In this document: piece after piece, positions 25,847-39,500 of the stretch | Layout of the letters: every line of letters begins with the position of its first letter | How positions within the stretch are numbered: position 1 is the stretch's first letter | Assembly (NCBI GenBank): GCA_964247055.1 | Contig: OZ176052.1 | Span: forward strand, 620,001 to 684,000 | Length of the DNA stretch: 64,000 nt | Source: Paragordius varius | Lineage: Eukaryota > Nematomorpha | Direction: 5' to 3' | Made by a program: the position numbers and the translations under genes | Notes under the pieces: generated by a model | Told to the model about the DNA's origin: nothing | The model's database searches: none | What the model saw: the letters and a program-made list of their open reading frames with translations, nothing else

Positions 25847-26847
25847 TGGGTAATTTAATTTTGATTTTGATGGTTAAATTAAATATTAATTATCCAACCA
25901 ATTTGGCATAAATGTGCTTTGTCATTTGCCTCAAAAAATAAGGGTAGGGGGGTGTGTGGTGCAACTGCCTTAAGAATGCTATAAAATGTGGTATAATATA
26001 TAAATTAATATTTAATTAACATATTTTACGCATTTTTTGTCCAAATCTTGTTGTTCCTATATATAAATTTTGATTACCAACACTAATTATTTTTTATTAT
26101 AAAAAACATTAGGTCGCAATTTCCAACAATAAATATAAAATATGAATATGTATTTTCTTTGGACTCAACAGCTAGCCTTTTATGAAAATACAGTGAGAAA
26201 ATGCATTTGAAAATTAATTTAAGTTTTCAAAAGCGGCTAAATTACTTTAAATCTGTTTACACGGCTATCGTGGCAATAAAATTGGAATTGAAGGCTTATA
26301 TGCTTTTATATTTAAAATTCAGGAGATTTCCATAGTTTTTTTGGAATTAAAACACTTTTTAAGCGTGATGCTTTAGATAAGACATGATATTTTGACCGCT
26401 TTTTGTATATAGGCTTTTTATCACAACTTTTGCAATTACATTTCGGAATTAGTCCCTAAAATATATTAATTTTTTACATTTATTAAACGTTTATGTATAA
26501 TAAAAAAAATAGCCAAAATCCTTATAATCAACTTTTGGCCCTTTTCTATTATATCTCTTTATGTTTTTAAAATGCCCTTATTGTCTTTTTATTTGATTCT
26601 TCAAAATATACAGGCGTAGCTTAGGAAGTTTGATGTCACTGAGATCAATTCGCGCTCCTAGAACTTAAATTAACCTCTTATAATAAAAACAAATATCCAA
26701 ATTTGATCTTATTTATTTCTGAAAATATCGAGCTAAAACAACCCAAATATAAATTTTAGGTGAAAAGATTTCAAGTTCTCCAAATAATTGTTAAATTCTA
26801 TAAAAGCCCATCAATTATCCAAAAAATAATGGTAAAAAATTGCAAAC

Positions 26848-26886
<39 letters not shown>

Positions 26887-28123
26887 TATTGGGTATGATA
26901 AATTTTCCCAATCGTCAAAAAAATGGGCTGCAAACGCCATATATTAGAAAATACGTACTAAAATGTGTCAAACATATGATTATAAATATTTTGACTAAAC
27001 CTTTTAAAGTATGCACAATTTTTATCATATATTTATATATTATGTTAAGTAAAGCCTACAAAGCTCCAAATGTTTCATATAAAGTTTTTTTTAAATTTTG
27101 ACATATTGAAATTCTACTATTAGGAAAATTATATTTTGCTGTTAATATGGATAACACAAAATTAATTAAAATTAAAAAAATCTTTTAATTTCAAAAATCT
27201 AATTATTATATTGGAAATTTCCAGATCTTGTGTGAATTAAATGAAAATATATGGTAAATATTAAACTTTAAAGTTACTATCAATTGAACCTTATAACTAA
27301 TATTATATTTTAATTTATATTAATAATTTTATATACAATGATTACCATAGTTTTACTAGGAAATAGTGTTAATATTTTGTAAATTTCATTTAGGTGTGTT
27401 TGTACCTTTATAAAAGAAAATTAAGGACTATAGGTAAATTATATAAAAATTTTGTCCGGATTTTATAAGATTTGACAGGTAATGATTAAACCATAATGCC
27501 TTTGTTCAAAAATTTTAAAGTGATGTTCATTTTTCCTTTTTTTGTATATTATACTCAGGGGACTAAACTTGTAAAGAAACTATTTATTATGAAGGTTTTG
27601 GTTATAAATTAAACTATTAAACCCTGCGTATGAGAAAGCTCATATTTACAGTTAAAAAATCCAGCTGAAAACTTAAATTACGATTGAAACGAACAGCTGT
27701 TGTTTGAATCAATTAATATCGAATTGCCGGATCAAATGTAATTTGAAACCATCCCAAAGTTAACCATATTATACATTGATTTGCTTGTTGTATATTTAAT
27801 AATATATAACCATGGCAGCAAAAAAGTTTGAGATGAGGATTCATTACAATATCACATTTAAAACTTTTTTTGAGGTATGCGCTTAAAAGGCTAAAAAAGC
27901 ATATTTTTATGTTAGCCTAATTTATTTTTGAAATATGTAAATTTGGCTGAGGTACAAATCTACCCCCAAAAGGTAATAAAAGTTAATAAACTGCTCTTAT
28001 AAACGCATAGCATGAACTTTAGCACACTTATAGGCTAAAACATCACGTTTTTCCAGACTTTAAATCCTTTAATGACCTATCTTAAAAAGTGTTGTCTTTC
28101 AAATATTAAGTCCTGACATGCTA

Positions 28124-28163
<40 letters not shown>

Positions 28164-28400
28164 GAGTCCTTATATTAATCTATCATTTATTATTATGAAA
28201 TATTTTATATATAATTATATTATTAATTGTATTTATGGTGTATATTATATTAAATATATTACAGTGTTTATTTATAGTATCACATAAAAGTAACACAAAG
28301 TGAATAATTTAATATATCGGATTTTCAATTAGCACCTCATCCATGACATGCTATTTACAAACATAAATAATTCATAATGATTAGGTAAAAAACAGTGGAG
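25847..28400. other. Intergenic, no gene recognised
   Basis: AT-rich DNA between the two GPCR genes with (TA)n runs near 26855 and 28123. No open frame here resembles a known family. Confidence 0.5.
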
Positions 28401-28579
28401 ATTAACATTAAGAAAACCACCAAGGTGAATAAATTTAAAAGTCGTGTTGTTTTTTGAAACCTAAAAAAGGAGACATGATGTTTATAAACAGAGGGACCGA
28501 ATATTATATGATGTGAATGGATTTAACTAAGCGGCTTTAGGGTGTGCTTTTCTCCCTTACGTTATAGAAGTGTTCGGAA

Positions 28580-28940
28580 ATGTCAAACTTTACACTATTT
28601 AACCCAGTAGTACTGACCAAAAATAAAGGGCTAAAAATATATTTTTTGTCATAAAGTGGCCATAATACCGCTAAACATTTCATAGCTGTTTGACTTATTT
28701 GTAGACATTTTTGCTCCAAATAAGTAAATTAAAAAAATCAAAAAATGATTCAGGACCATAAAAAAGCAAACTTAAACTATTTAGCCCCCAGTGGTACACA
28801 CCAAATATCAAGGGTCAAAAAATATATTTAGAGGGCCATAATACCCATTAAAATTTCGTAGCTGTTTGACACATTTGCAGATATTTATGCTCCAAATAAG
28901 TAAATTCAAAAATTCAAAAAATGATTCAGGACCATAAAAA
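28580..28940. repeat. Tandem duplication of about 175 bp
   Basis: Two adjacent units share tcatagctgtttgac / tcgtagctgtttgac, tgctccaaataagtaaatt and aaaaaatgattcaggaccat. They lie just downstream of GPCR B, possibly in its 3' untranslated region. Confidence 0.7.
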
Positions 28941-28977
28941 GCCCGCGGTAGTATCATTGATTTAGCATTTTAGAAAT

Positions 28978-31900
28978 TTACTTTCCATTTGTGACAATAT
29001 TATCGGCGGCATTTTGAGTAGTTATGGTTGTGGTCCCACTCTTCCCCAAATACAAATGGTACAGTTTGTAGACGCTATTGACGATCAGACACGTGTATAA
29101 GACGGCAATGTACAAGAAAACGAAAGAAACTATGGCACTGAACGAAGATAAGAAGGCATATGTGAACAAGCAAATAACGTAAAGTAGAATACTAAATATG
29201 AGATAATTTTTTAGTTGTCGAACTTCACGAAAGGCCGGAGGCAGTTTCGACAAGTTTGTAACACTCAAGAAACAGGCAAACAGTATAACAAGTTGAAAAG
29301 CCATAAGAACAATTATAAGTAACACTTTGGACGGATAAATTCCACAATAGACTTCAACCAACGGGTGATGTAATAGCTGATTACGTGCTGGTACAATAAC
29401 TTTCATGGGTTTGCCTTTGTCATATCCAATGATTACCAAATTAAGTACAACCTAAAACAAAAAAAATGGTTACGTGAAAACATTAAGACCAATTTTTTTG
29501 ATAAAGGATAAGCATACTTTTAATGATATTCTAAAATATAACTCATTGTTATGAATTGCAAAGTATTAAATAGAGATGTAAAATGGTAACACAATCAGTT
29601 ATATATGTTACAATTGTAAATAAATAGTTTATTTTAAATAAAATCAAGGTTAAAACTGGATTGTCTTGAGAAAAATATTTTTACTGTTTTTGTCCTTACA
29701 ATTTTAATTTTTACTTTATGATGGGGTAATTACAATACATATGGAGATATTACAGTAAAAATAATTATACGGACCAAATGTAAAAATTAATATACCAATG
29801 TATTTTTCTAAAAGACGACCATAATGTATATAACATGATTTATTTAAATGTAAATCATTGTTTAAAAATATAAAGGATGAAATAGATATATATATAGGTA
29901 ACACAATCAATTAGATTTTTTACAATTGTATAATTAAATGTTTAAAAGATAAATTAAGGTCTTAAAAAGTATGGTTGTCTTTTGAAAAAGAATTTTTGTC
30001 CATATGTTTTTACGTTTTGTCCGTATAATTTATTTCAATTAGTAAAAAATATAACACCTGTAAGAAACACAGAAAATAATATATTCGAAAGTAATTCTTT
30101 TCAATGTCCTCTTGTCGTTTATGTGCATGAGCCACATTTAGCCTTTCACTTATAATCCAAAGCTTTGTCATACTAGCCCCGTATATCATGGTAAACGAGA
30201 TAAGGACTAAAAATTGTGCTAAAACGCACTTTACATTGTTCGTTGGACCAATCAAGAAAAAAAGACCAAGGAATCCAAAAAAGATGCCCAGATATATGGC
30301 ATGAAGGAGTCGACGAATATCGTATTGGAACACGTAATTGTTGTAAAATCGCATGTATATGAAGAGAAGAGCTCCTAATGCCACCATACCCAACATGAGT
30401 AAGAAACTAAAGGAGATTTGATAAGATCTCAGTTCATGGAACATTTGAACGGGCATTTGGATGCATTTTTGCATGTTGGTAGGATCGGTCATATAAAATT
30501 GCGGACATGACACGCAAGGTTCCACCATACTCCCTGTATACTTTCGATTGGAGCCACACCGATTACAAGTCCAACAACATGGTTTATCTGATAAAAATTT
30601 GTACGTTACATTTAGGTTACAGGGAACACCGCAATACGAAACGGGTGAAACTGGATAAGCTCTGTAATGTATTGTAGGATCTAATAATTGATTAGTAGGC
30701 AATGAAGTGGAATTATTGTTCACATCACCCAAGGTGGGATCCGATCTAAAATGTGGTTTGTATTGAAAATCATTGAGTAGGACCAAACTTTTATTGGCTG
30801 AATCATAGTATCCATCGTATTTAAGCTCGACTTGTCCGGTCAACTGGTCTTGATACTACAGGAAAAAAACATATACAGTTTTTACAGTAACAATCGTTAA
30901 AACTATTAGGAGACAAATATTTTTTTTCAAAAGACTACAACCAACCATATTTTTTAAACCTTTGAATTATAACACCTTTCTTTTTGTGTCGCATAATAGG
31001 AATAGGGATGTAAATTGGTAACACTCTTAATCATAAATTTGGAAATTGTAATGATATAGTTTATGTATAAATATCCAGCAAGGTTTTAAAAAATGTTTTA
31101 ACTTTAGCGTTTTGTCCGTATATTTTATTAGATTTTTACTGTGTATAATAATGCAAAACCATCTTCTAACGTATAAAAAATCAATTACCACATTGCTAAT
31201 TTTAAGGCGATGTATAACATTCCCCCCATGCTCGTCAAACTTGACGAGGCCCGTTAGTCCAACGAAACTCACATTAAGTAAAAAGGGGTTTAGATTAGTC
31301 TGCGTTACACAATCAATTATTTGGGGCTTAGCTTTTAGCACATCAACCCCTAACTCCTGGGCACAAGCGAGGATTGCTTGCGATATGGCAATACCAATCA
31401 CATTAGTTATATCAATGACGATTGAAGCTTTATCATCGTGAAAAGTCGTATTACGGAACAGATTGATAGAATCAAAAAATGCATCCTCCATCACATTTTT
31501 CCCATCGGCATCCTTTAGGGCCAGGTGTTGAGAACGCTCACGCGACCCAAGTTTATCTAACATCCAAATTCGGTAATCATCAGATGCCTGAGCCAAATCT
31601 GTTACAACTATGCTCCCTAGAGCAATATCCAACACTCGCTGATACTTTAGTTGAAATATGTTGGGCCACGTGTCAAAACTTATAAAGATTGGGCGCTTCA
31701 AGTGTGGATTAGCTATGAGGACTTGGCGAATGGCAACAAGAACCGGTATGTATTGATTATTATTAAGGAATAGAAGTATAACGAGCGAATTTGAACTTTC
31801 CAGTGTACGTTTTAACTGGGCGTGCATTCCCGTGGTGTTTAAAACCTGGATAAAATTACGATATGGGATAGTTATATTGGTCCAAACGCAACACTCTCTA

Positions 31901-33290
31901 GCCTCCGTTCCAATCAACATTTGAAGTGCAAAGTATCGATTGTATTGATCGTCACTGTAGATTATGGAGAAGACATTCCAATTCATTCGTTTCAACAGGG
32001 CCCACAAAGCATTAAGGTAAACGTTTTGATTTGTTATGAATTGAAAGAAATTACTATATGCAATAAAAAAAAGTTTTAAAAGTTTTAGACAAAATAATTT
32101 AATATTTAACCGATTTACCTTAAATGACTAATTGATTGTAGGCGTACCGAATTAGCCCCCGGGCTAAAATGCGGTTTATTTTTGAAGTTTAGATAGGGCG
32201 AGACTGTTAGAGTTTCTATACTGGAGAATGGACCCACGATAGCTTTTAGATTTGGTATGCCTCTGCTCAAAATTATAGCTTGCAGCTAACAAAATTACAT
32301 TTAAATAATGGCTAGATTTACAGTAAAGCTTATAAAGACAAAACATAGGCAAATATTTTTATAAAGAAAACCAAACCTTATTTTTTGCCCTTACATTTTT
32401 TAATATTGCACCTTTTTTTTATAATTTCACATAAAAAATACGTAATTATATCTCTTGTCACTCGAAACGAAAAGACAACAAACACATAGTTTAAAACTAA
32501 GTCTCTATAAAGTATGCATTTTGATGGTTGCATATTTCACACTATGTAGGGCAATTTGCAACAACTAAAAGAAAGGAGGAAATTGTTTATTCAGTATATT
32601 GTTGTTTTTTCCATACACTACTGTGTTGCAAATTGCCCAACTATAGTGTGAAATAAGCAACCATTAAAATACATACTGTAAATCATAAATTTTTTACTTC
32701 TTATGTTTCGTCAATATAAATCTTTTTTTACCGTGTATATAAACGGAATAAAAAAACCAAAAAAACTCTTGTAAAAAATTTTAACTAACCTGAGCTAATG
32801 CAGGATTCGCACACGTTGGTAAAATGTAGTAACCCAAGGTTATATTGTAAGCCGGTATGAATTTCGCATTGATTTGTTCGATGGCATAAACAAAACTATA
32901 CATGGCAGGGAGGTAGGGATCTGTTACTGGGCCACACCAAGCTTTTCGACTGCCCTCCGGTGCATTATAAATTTGAAATAGACCACCTAAATTCAAGTCT
33001 GAAAGGTTTATCAGGTGTGTTGATGGGTATCGCAGTAATCTCTGCGCAGAACGATTTTTTCGTACTATTTGGTCTTGTTCTGATAAAGTATTATTATTAT
33101 TGTTGGTAATATTTGAGGATAAAACATTTGTTTCAAACTTTTGCTGTTTTCGTTCGATTTGTGAAAGTACGGTGGATTGGGAATAGGTCGACTGAGCTCT
33201 GAGAAACAGGCAAACTATGTTAAATTCAATGATAAGTTGAAAAATTACTTTCATAGTATCAAATGATGTGTGTGTTTTATATGGAAACAA
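28978..33290 (-). CDS. Class C (mGluR-like) GPCR, copy B
   Basis: Exons 32790-33290, 32119-32285, 31192-32053, 30058-30855 and 28978-29451 give about 933 residues. The start may be the Met at 33254 (MKVIFQLIIEFNIVCLFLRA), a better signal peptide than the first Met. A long polar linker precedes the flytrap domain (NLGGLFQIYN, CGPVTDPYLPAMYSF, YYILPTCANPALAQ). The nine-Cys domain is complete (YCGVPC, PCCWTCNRC, EPCVSC, QKC), then a seven-helix region (LLMLGMVALGALLFIYMRF through VLLIIVLMAFQLVILFACFL to the last helices) and a tail ending in NAADNIVTNGK. Three intron positions match copy A, which indicates tandem duplication. B has an extra intron before the nine-Cys domain; A has an extra one after NPYQ. 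The ligand motif reads FSPGANSVRLQ, unlike glutamate receptors. The donor at 31191 is one of two options; the other would add six residues. Confidence 0.82.
29753..30046. mobile_element. MITE-2 copy near a GPCR B donor
   Basis: Starts cagtaaaaataattatacgg, ends gttttgtccgtataatt then agtaaaa, 11 bases from exon 30058-30855. A second right-end fragment lies at about 29684-29718. Confidence 0.7.
30885..31141. mobile_element. MITE-2 copy filling a GPCR B intron
   Basis: Cagtaacaatcgttaaaact to gttttgtccgtatatttt then ttttactg. It makes up about 257 of the 336 nt of intron 30856-31191, an intron missing from the paralogue A. Confidence 0.7.
32323..32390. mobile_element. MITE-2 left-end fragment
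   Basis: Ttacagtaaagcttataaag followed by the aaatatttttataaagaaaac motif. The right half is not recognisable. Confidence 0.45.
32511..32679. mobile_element. MITE-3 copy
   Basis: Left agtatgcattttgatggttg, right caaccattaaaatacatact, both followed inward by tttcacactatgtagggcaa-type sequence. First intron of GPCR B. Confidence 0.75.
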
Positions 33291-34097
33291 TGTTTTTATG
33301 TAGAGAGAGGTATGATATAGTTAACCAAAATATAATTGATTGTAATTACATGAAATGACTAAGGTAAATTCGTAGCAGAACGAGAAAAAAAATAGGAATG
33401 GAAAATACATGAAAATTAAATTTTGGATCCCGAAATTATTTGGCATTATTCATGGTGGAAAAGAATGTGTGATAAACTTTTTGGCGAATATTTTGCATTT
33501 TTTTAAAAAATTGAAATTTTAATAATATTTTCTATGAATTTTTTTTAAAATAAGGTAGGAACAATGTATGATATTTAATTTAAACAACAATGCGATTTAG
33601 ACAAAAGAATAGAGGTTTGCCCGAAATCACATAATATCTCTCCTATTGTATTCATATCCAATTTTTATGTTCATATTACAGTAAGCAATTTTTAAAAAAA
33701 TATATTAATAAATAATAATAATATAATGGAAATAATTGGTTTTAATTAAAATGCCAATATTATGATATAATTATATCGAGAAAAAAATTTAATTATATAT
33801 CGTACACTTAGGTGTGAAAAAAATAGTAGGAAACTTAAGTCAAAAATTAATAAATAAGTTGAAAAAAATTCTTTAGCGCATGGGAGTAACTACACTGTGC
33901 CACAAAAATGGTCATCAAAAAACAATTGTTTTCAAATGACATATAATATCTAGCTACTGTCACAGGGTAATGAATATCTGAGAAATAATATATGTGGTTA
34001 AAATACCAATAAAAATTTTTTTAAATTTTTCTTTTATTAGCAGTCAAATCGATATTAGGTCATTTAAAATACTTAAGGAGAGCATGCGTATGATTTG
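33291..34097. other. Upstream region of GPCR B, nothing recognised
   Basis: AT-rich, presumably with the promoter of GPCR B near its right-hand start, but no core promoter motif convinced me. Confidence 0.4.
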
Positions 34098-34257
34098 CAG
34101 TATGTATTTTAATGATTGCTTATTTCACACTATAGTTGTGTAATTCGCAACATACTAGTGTATAAAATAAACATGTTCCTTCTTTTTTCCAAACACTTCT
34201 TTGTTGCAAATTACCCTATTATAGTGTGAAATAAGCAAACATTAAAATCCATACTGT
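34098..34257. mobile_element. MITE-3 copy
   Basis: Cagtatgtattttaatgatt to ttaaaatccatactg, with ttcacactatag at both inner borders. Confidence 0.75.
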
Positions 34258-35426
34258 ATTTCTTAGTATGGTCAAAAAGATAATGTTAAGGGCAATCCCC
34301 GAAAAATCGCGTTAAAAAATGATATGATTTAAGTTTTATATGATGGAGTTTTACCTCTTATAGCTAAAGGAGCGTGTGAATTATAAAACTTCTTAAATAA
34401 AACTGAAAATATACATCGAAGCGAATAGAAAAATTATTTATAATTTTTATTTTAGGTGTTAAATATGCGCTACGTTAACTTTTTATATGCTGTTAAACTT
34501 GAATTATTTAAGCATAAACTTTTTGTTATAAAATTTACTTACTACATGTAGTGTAATTATATGAAAGTTGAAATGAATATATATATATACATATATATAT
34601 ATATAATATTTTTATGCCGCACAATTGCATTTTTTTCTTTAAATTTTACAATAAAGAGGGACCGATTTAGTTTAAATTCTGAGAAGGCTTTATAAAGAAT
34701 AAAATAGGGGTGTCCAACACACAGACCGCGGCCATTTTATGTTCAGCCCGCCAGTAATGATAATTTAACACACACAATATCTTAGTAAAAATAAATACGA
34801 ATTTGATAATTTAACAAATATCTTAGTAAAAATATGATATTTATTTCTTAAACAACTTTTGTAAATCAGTCTTTCCAATTGGCTTATAAACTAATAACTA
34901 TTTATATATTTTACCATCTTTTCCCATGCTTATTTGATGACCCGATATCTTAGCAGCCCTCGAAGCTATTTTCCACTGGTATAAAACTTAAACACTTCAT
35001 TATCTTTTCATTTTTTGTCCTAGTTTACATATTTGAGTAGTTTTATATCCCAGGGGACAACTTCAAAACGCGATCAAAACGAACAGCTGATATTATCAAA
35101 ATATATCCAGTTTTTGCTGTTAAAGTGAGCTTTTTAAAGTTAACTTACATTTTCTAACCTTAATATACATTTTTTGCCTATTGATTTAACGATACAAAAT
35201 AATTTATAGAAAAAAAAGGTGGCAAAAAAATTTAAGATAAGGATATTTTTACAATTTTACATTTTTTTGAAAAATTTCTTTCTATAATGCAACCTAAAAG
35301 GCTAAAGAAAGATTTTTAAATTGAGCTTAATACCTTAAATTCTTTTTATGATATCGATTCAAATCGCTTTGGATTATCAAACTTCCCAAAAGGTATTGAA
35401 GTATATTATAACAACAGGTATATATA

Positions 35427-35601
35427 CAGTATGAGTAAGTATATATTGCTAGAAAGTTATTATTCCGCAAAGAGAATTATTATTGGCTAATTATAGTAAA
35501 AAGTGAAATAAATTACTAATAGCCAATAATACAGCCCTTAGTTGTATATGGTATTTGGCAACAATTATAATCTTTCTAGCAATGTATACTTATTCAAACT
35601 A
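35427..35601. mobile_element. Mariner-like MITE, another family
   Basis: Arms of about 45 bp: gagtaagtatatattgctag on the left and ctagcaatgtatacttattc on the right, with agaaag next to each. 175 bp, no coding potential. Confidence 0.65.
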
Positions 35602-36571
35602 TAATTATAAAATAAAATTTATTGGACACGTTTTTTTCTTAAGGTAAAGATTGACACAATTTTTTTCAAAAAATCATTTCATTAAGAGGTTGTGAAAATA
35701 ATAAAATTTTGCTAATTAAAATATTTTTGAGTATCTTGTTTTAAAATTCATTATACTATGAGTTTTAGATATTAAATAACATGTAATTTTTCAATAATTA
35801 TTATTTTTTGTAAGCATATTTATATAAAGGATGAGGGAAATAAATTTAAAAGCACAATCTGTATTAAGACAAGCATGATTCTATTTAAATTAAACCCTTA
35901 ACCAATCTTTATTGGAGGTTTTGACCATATCAACTTTAAATGTTTAAAATAATATTATAAATAATATTCTATGTGATGTTCGACTCATTATAAGGGCACC
36001 CAAATATCCATTTTTAGATGACTTAACCTAAAAACTAGCATATTTTCAATAAGAAAAAAACATTTTAAATTTAGCTATATGGATTATAAAGGAACGGAGG
36101 GGTATATGCAATACAACTTCAAGAGTGTGAACACTTCAAGTTGGTCCCTGAACACTTCTAAGTAGTCCTTAAACTTGGTCCTTTAACTTTTTTTATTTTT
36201 TCTATAAAATCGTACAGTTCATTCATCAATTTTATCATTAACTTAAACTTTTAATCAATATCAATTTTTAATTATTCAGAGACCGTATATCTTTATAATT
36301 TCCTAAAAAATTATTTTAAATATTTAATGTCTTTTAACACATAAAAATATATAAGTGTTCTGGGTTAGTATTTATATTAAAATTAAATATAAGTTAATTT
36401 TGTAAAATTGAAAAAAATTTTGAAACGAAAAATGGTTTTTGAATAAAATTTTTTATTACTGTTGTAATATTAAATAATAAATCAGTTAACACCTAAAATA
36501 TTAATTTCTTACTCACGGAAGTAAAAATTATATTTTCTTTTACCTAATTTCGAAGATTGGGCCATTCCACT
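35602..36571. other. Non-coding accessory DNA
   Basis: Only a short run of degenerate units (aacacttcaagttggtccc, aacacttctaagtagtcct) near 36130-36185 stands out. Otherwise nothing. Confidence 0.45.
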
Positions 36572-36579
36572 ACCTAGAA

Positions 36580-39500
36580 CAGGGGTTGGCAACCTTAGGC
36601 TCGCCGTATATTTGTATATGGCTTGCCAAAGCATTTAAAAAGCATTAAAAATTAATTAAATTTAACCGCGTAAGCGTGCCGAAACAGGACCTGAAACTAA
36701 TGACAACTTTTTCAAAAAAAATAGCATTTATTCATTTTACCAGATACTTATCAATATTCGTATGATTGCACATAAAACATGATCGAATTCACAACCATGC
36801 TTTACTATTATGGATTTTAATTTTTGATTTATTGAGATACCGTGGAAACGGCACTAAGACGTTAGGGGGTAACTATAAAATGTTTTATTCAGGTTCTATG
36901 GATGGTTACAGTGGGGTCGCCATAATAAAGTGTCCAAGATGTGCCAATCAAGTAGTTGAGGTTAGACGTGCTGACAGTAGAAATACACCTATTAGTAAAG
37001 AAGAGGGTTTTACCTTCTTTAGAGTTAATGCTCCCCAGATAGGGTTAACTAAACCAGAGAAAGATAAATTTTATGATTTGTTGAACGAATGATACTTCAT
37101 TAACGAAAGACATAAAAATAATATTTTGTTGATTTCAATGAGCATGTGGAACAAAATAGGAGAGGTTTTGAACCTTGGCACGGCGGAAAAGGCTACGGGG
37201 TTATAAATGAAGAAGGGGCTAGTTTATTAAGATTTGCCCAATCTTATAACTTTGCTATAACAAATACTTTTTTTACGAAAAGGGATAGCCACTTAATTAC
37301 CTACGAAAGTGGAAATAAGAAGTCACAAATTGATTATATTCTAGTGCCACGAAAGTCTTTAAAGTTTGTTTTGGACTGCAAAGTGATACCTAACCTCCAG
37401 ATTAGTATACAACATAATTTAATTATGTGTCAATATATGACAGATGGACGAATAAATGCTAAAAAGCGTAAGCTTAAAGCGCCGAATTCAAACGGTAGGC
37501 ACACTAGACAGGAACAGCGATCCAGAAAGTGTTTGGTCTCTAATGGCTAAAAAAATAGAGAGGCGGGATTTAAGATGTGCGGAATGAAAGGTGGCAGAAA
37601 TCAGGTTTATAGAGAGGCATGGCTGAAAGACGAAAAAATAATTCTGAAATCGCGAGAGAAAAGAAAAGCTTTTTAAATCTGGATGTTTACCCACCAAGAC
37701 GAGGAAAAATATAAAAGGTTTAATAAAGGCTTGCGAGATTGATCAAAAAAGAGAAGCATTATATAAGGAATTACACAGTGAGCAAGGTATTTACAAAGTT
37801 TTTAAAATTCTAGACAAAGACACAGAAGAAAGCGGAACTTGCCCCCTTACTCGACCGCTATTAAAGACAAAAACGGCAAATTACTGGTTGAGGAAGCGAA
37901 AATTTTGAAGAGGTGGAAAGAATATTTCCCGAAACACTAGATATCTGCGCATATTGAAAGTAACAGAAGAAGAAGTCTGGGTTGGATTAGAAGAGATGTC
38001 TATTAAAACTGCGAGTCGACGATTAACATAAACTGTTGGAAAATAATATTAATGAAGGTATTGAATTTTTGACAGATATTTCTAAAAATGTAGTTATTAG
38101 TATGATCCCCGAATGGAAGGAGAGTTTCACTGTTCCCATTTTCAAGGGTAAAGGAGATATTAATGATTGAAATCATTACTTAGGGATAAGATTGATGTCG
38201 CATGCAATGAAGTTATTTGAATAAATACTAGAGAAAAGAATGATAAAAATGGTCGGTATTGAGGGTAATCAATTTGGTTTTAATCCAGGTAAGTCCACCA
38301 TCGATCGATTCATGCAGTAAGAAGGCTAATTGAAAAGTTTATAGAAATGGTATTTTAATCGATATTGAAATGGCGTTTGACAGAATACCACAGAGTACAA
38401 TATGTTGGAGTTTAAGATGAAAAACGTTCCTGAAAGTTAAACAACAATTCTACGGCTCTCACCATACCAGAGTTACACACCAGGGAGTGTCAGATCCTAT
38501 TTTAAACCAAGGTTTATATAAGGGGTAGCAATCAGTCCGTTACTATTTATAATATGCATGGACGAAAAGAGGTGGGGCAACATGATGGCTGGTATTTTAT
38601 TTATGCAGACGACCTGATAATGTTGTCAGACGAGTTGGACGAATTCAAAGTATTCGTCAAATGGATTGATGTGTTACGACGGTGCGGTTTAAAAGTTAAT
38701 AAAAAGAAAACGGAACTTATAATCGGTGGGAAAAACGAAAAATTAGAAGAATAGGAACAATTTTAACAGCTGATGGTTCATTAATGCATGATATAATTTT
38801 AAGAATCCGAAATAATTGGGCAAATTATGATAAGATCTCAAATGTTTTGTGCGATAAAAATATTGACCAAAAAATCAAGGGTAAGATTTGAAGTGCTATA
38901 GTACAGCCAACAGTGATGTACAACTCACAGACATGGGCAATAAAGAAATCAGAAGAGAGGCACTTGAGGTTACTGAAATGAGAATGCTTAGATTGATGTG
39001 CGGTGTAACGAGGAAAGACAAGGTGCGTAATGTATACTTAAGAGCAAGTACGGAAATCAAACTGGTAACACAAAAGATTATGTTAAATCATCTTAGATGG
39101 CTTCATGTAGAATAGAGATAAAAACTACATTGGTAAAAAGATTGATGATTATATTGTGAAAGGTAAGAGGAGAAGAGGGCGCCCTAAAACACGATGGATA
39201 GATACAGTTAAAAGGGACATTGCAAAACTGAACCTAAAACGCGAGGACGCCATAGACAGGGTTCTATGACGGAATAGTTTACGGATATGAACGCTCGAAA
39301 GAGTGATATCATATAATGTAATTATTATTATTATTAAAATTGGATGATACAACTTTTAGCGGTGTATTAAAACTATAACTAAAACACGGCCTAATCAATT
39401 GAATTAATTAAATAATAGGTTTTGGTTGTTTAAAAGTTGAATACAGAGAGACAATATTATGTTGTAAGACCCGGGTGTCCAACATGCGGCTCGTAAAATT

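Noticed and set aside
20233-33290. GABA-B receptor identity for the two GPCR genes
   Set aside because: Both have a nine-cysteine domain between flytrap and 7TM, which GABA-B receptors lack.
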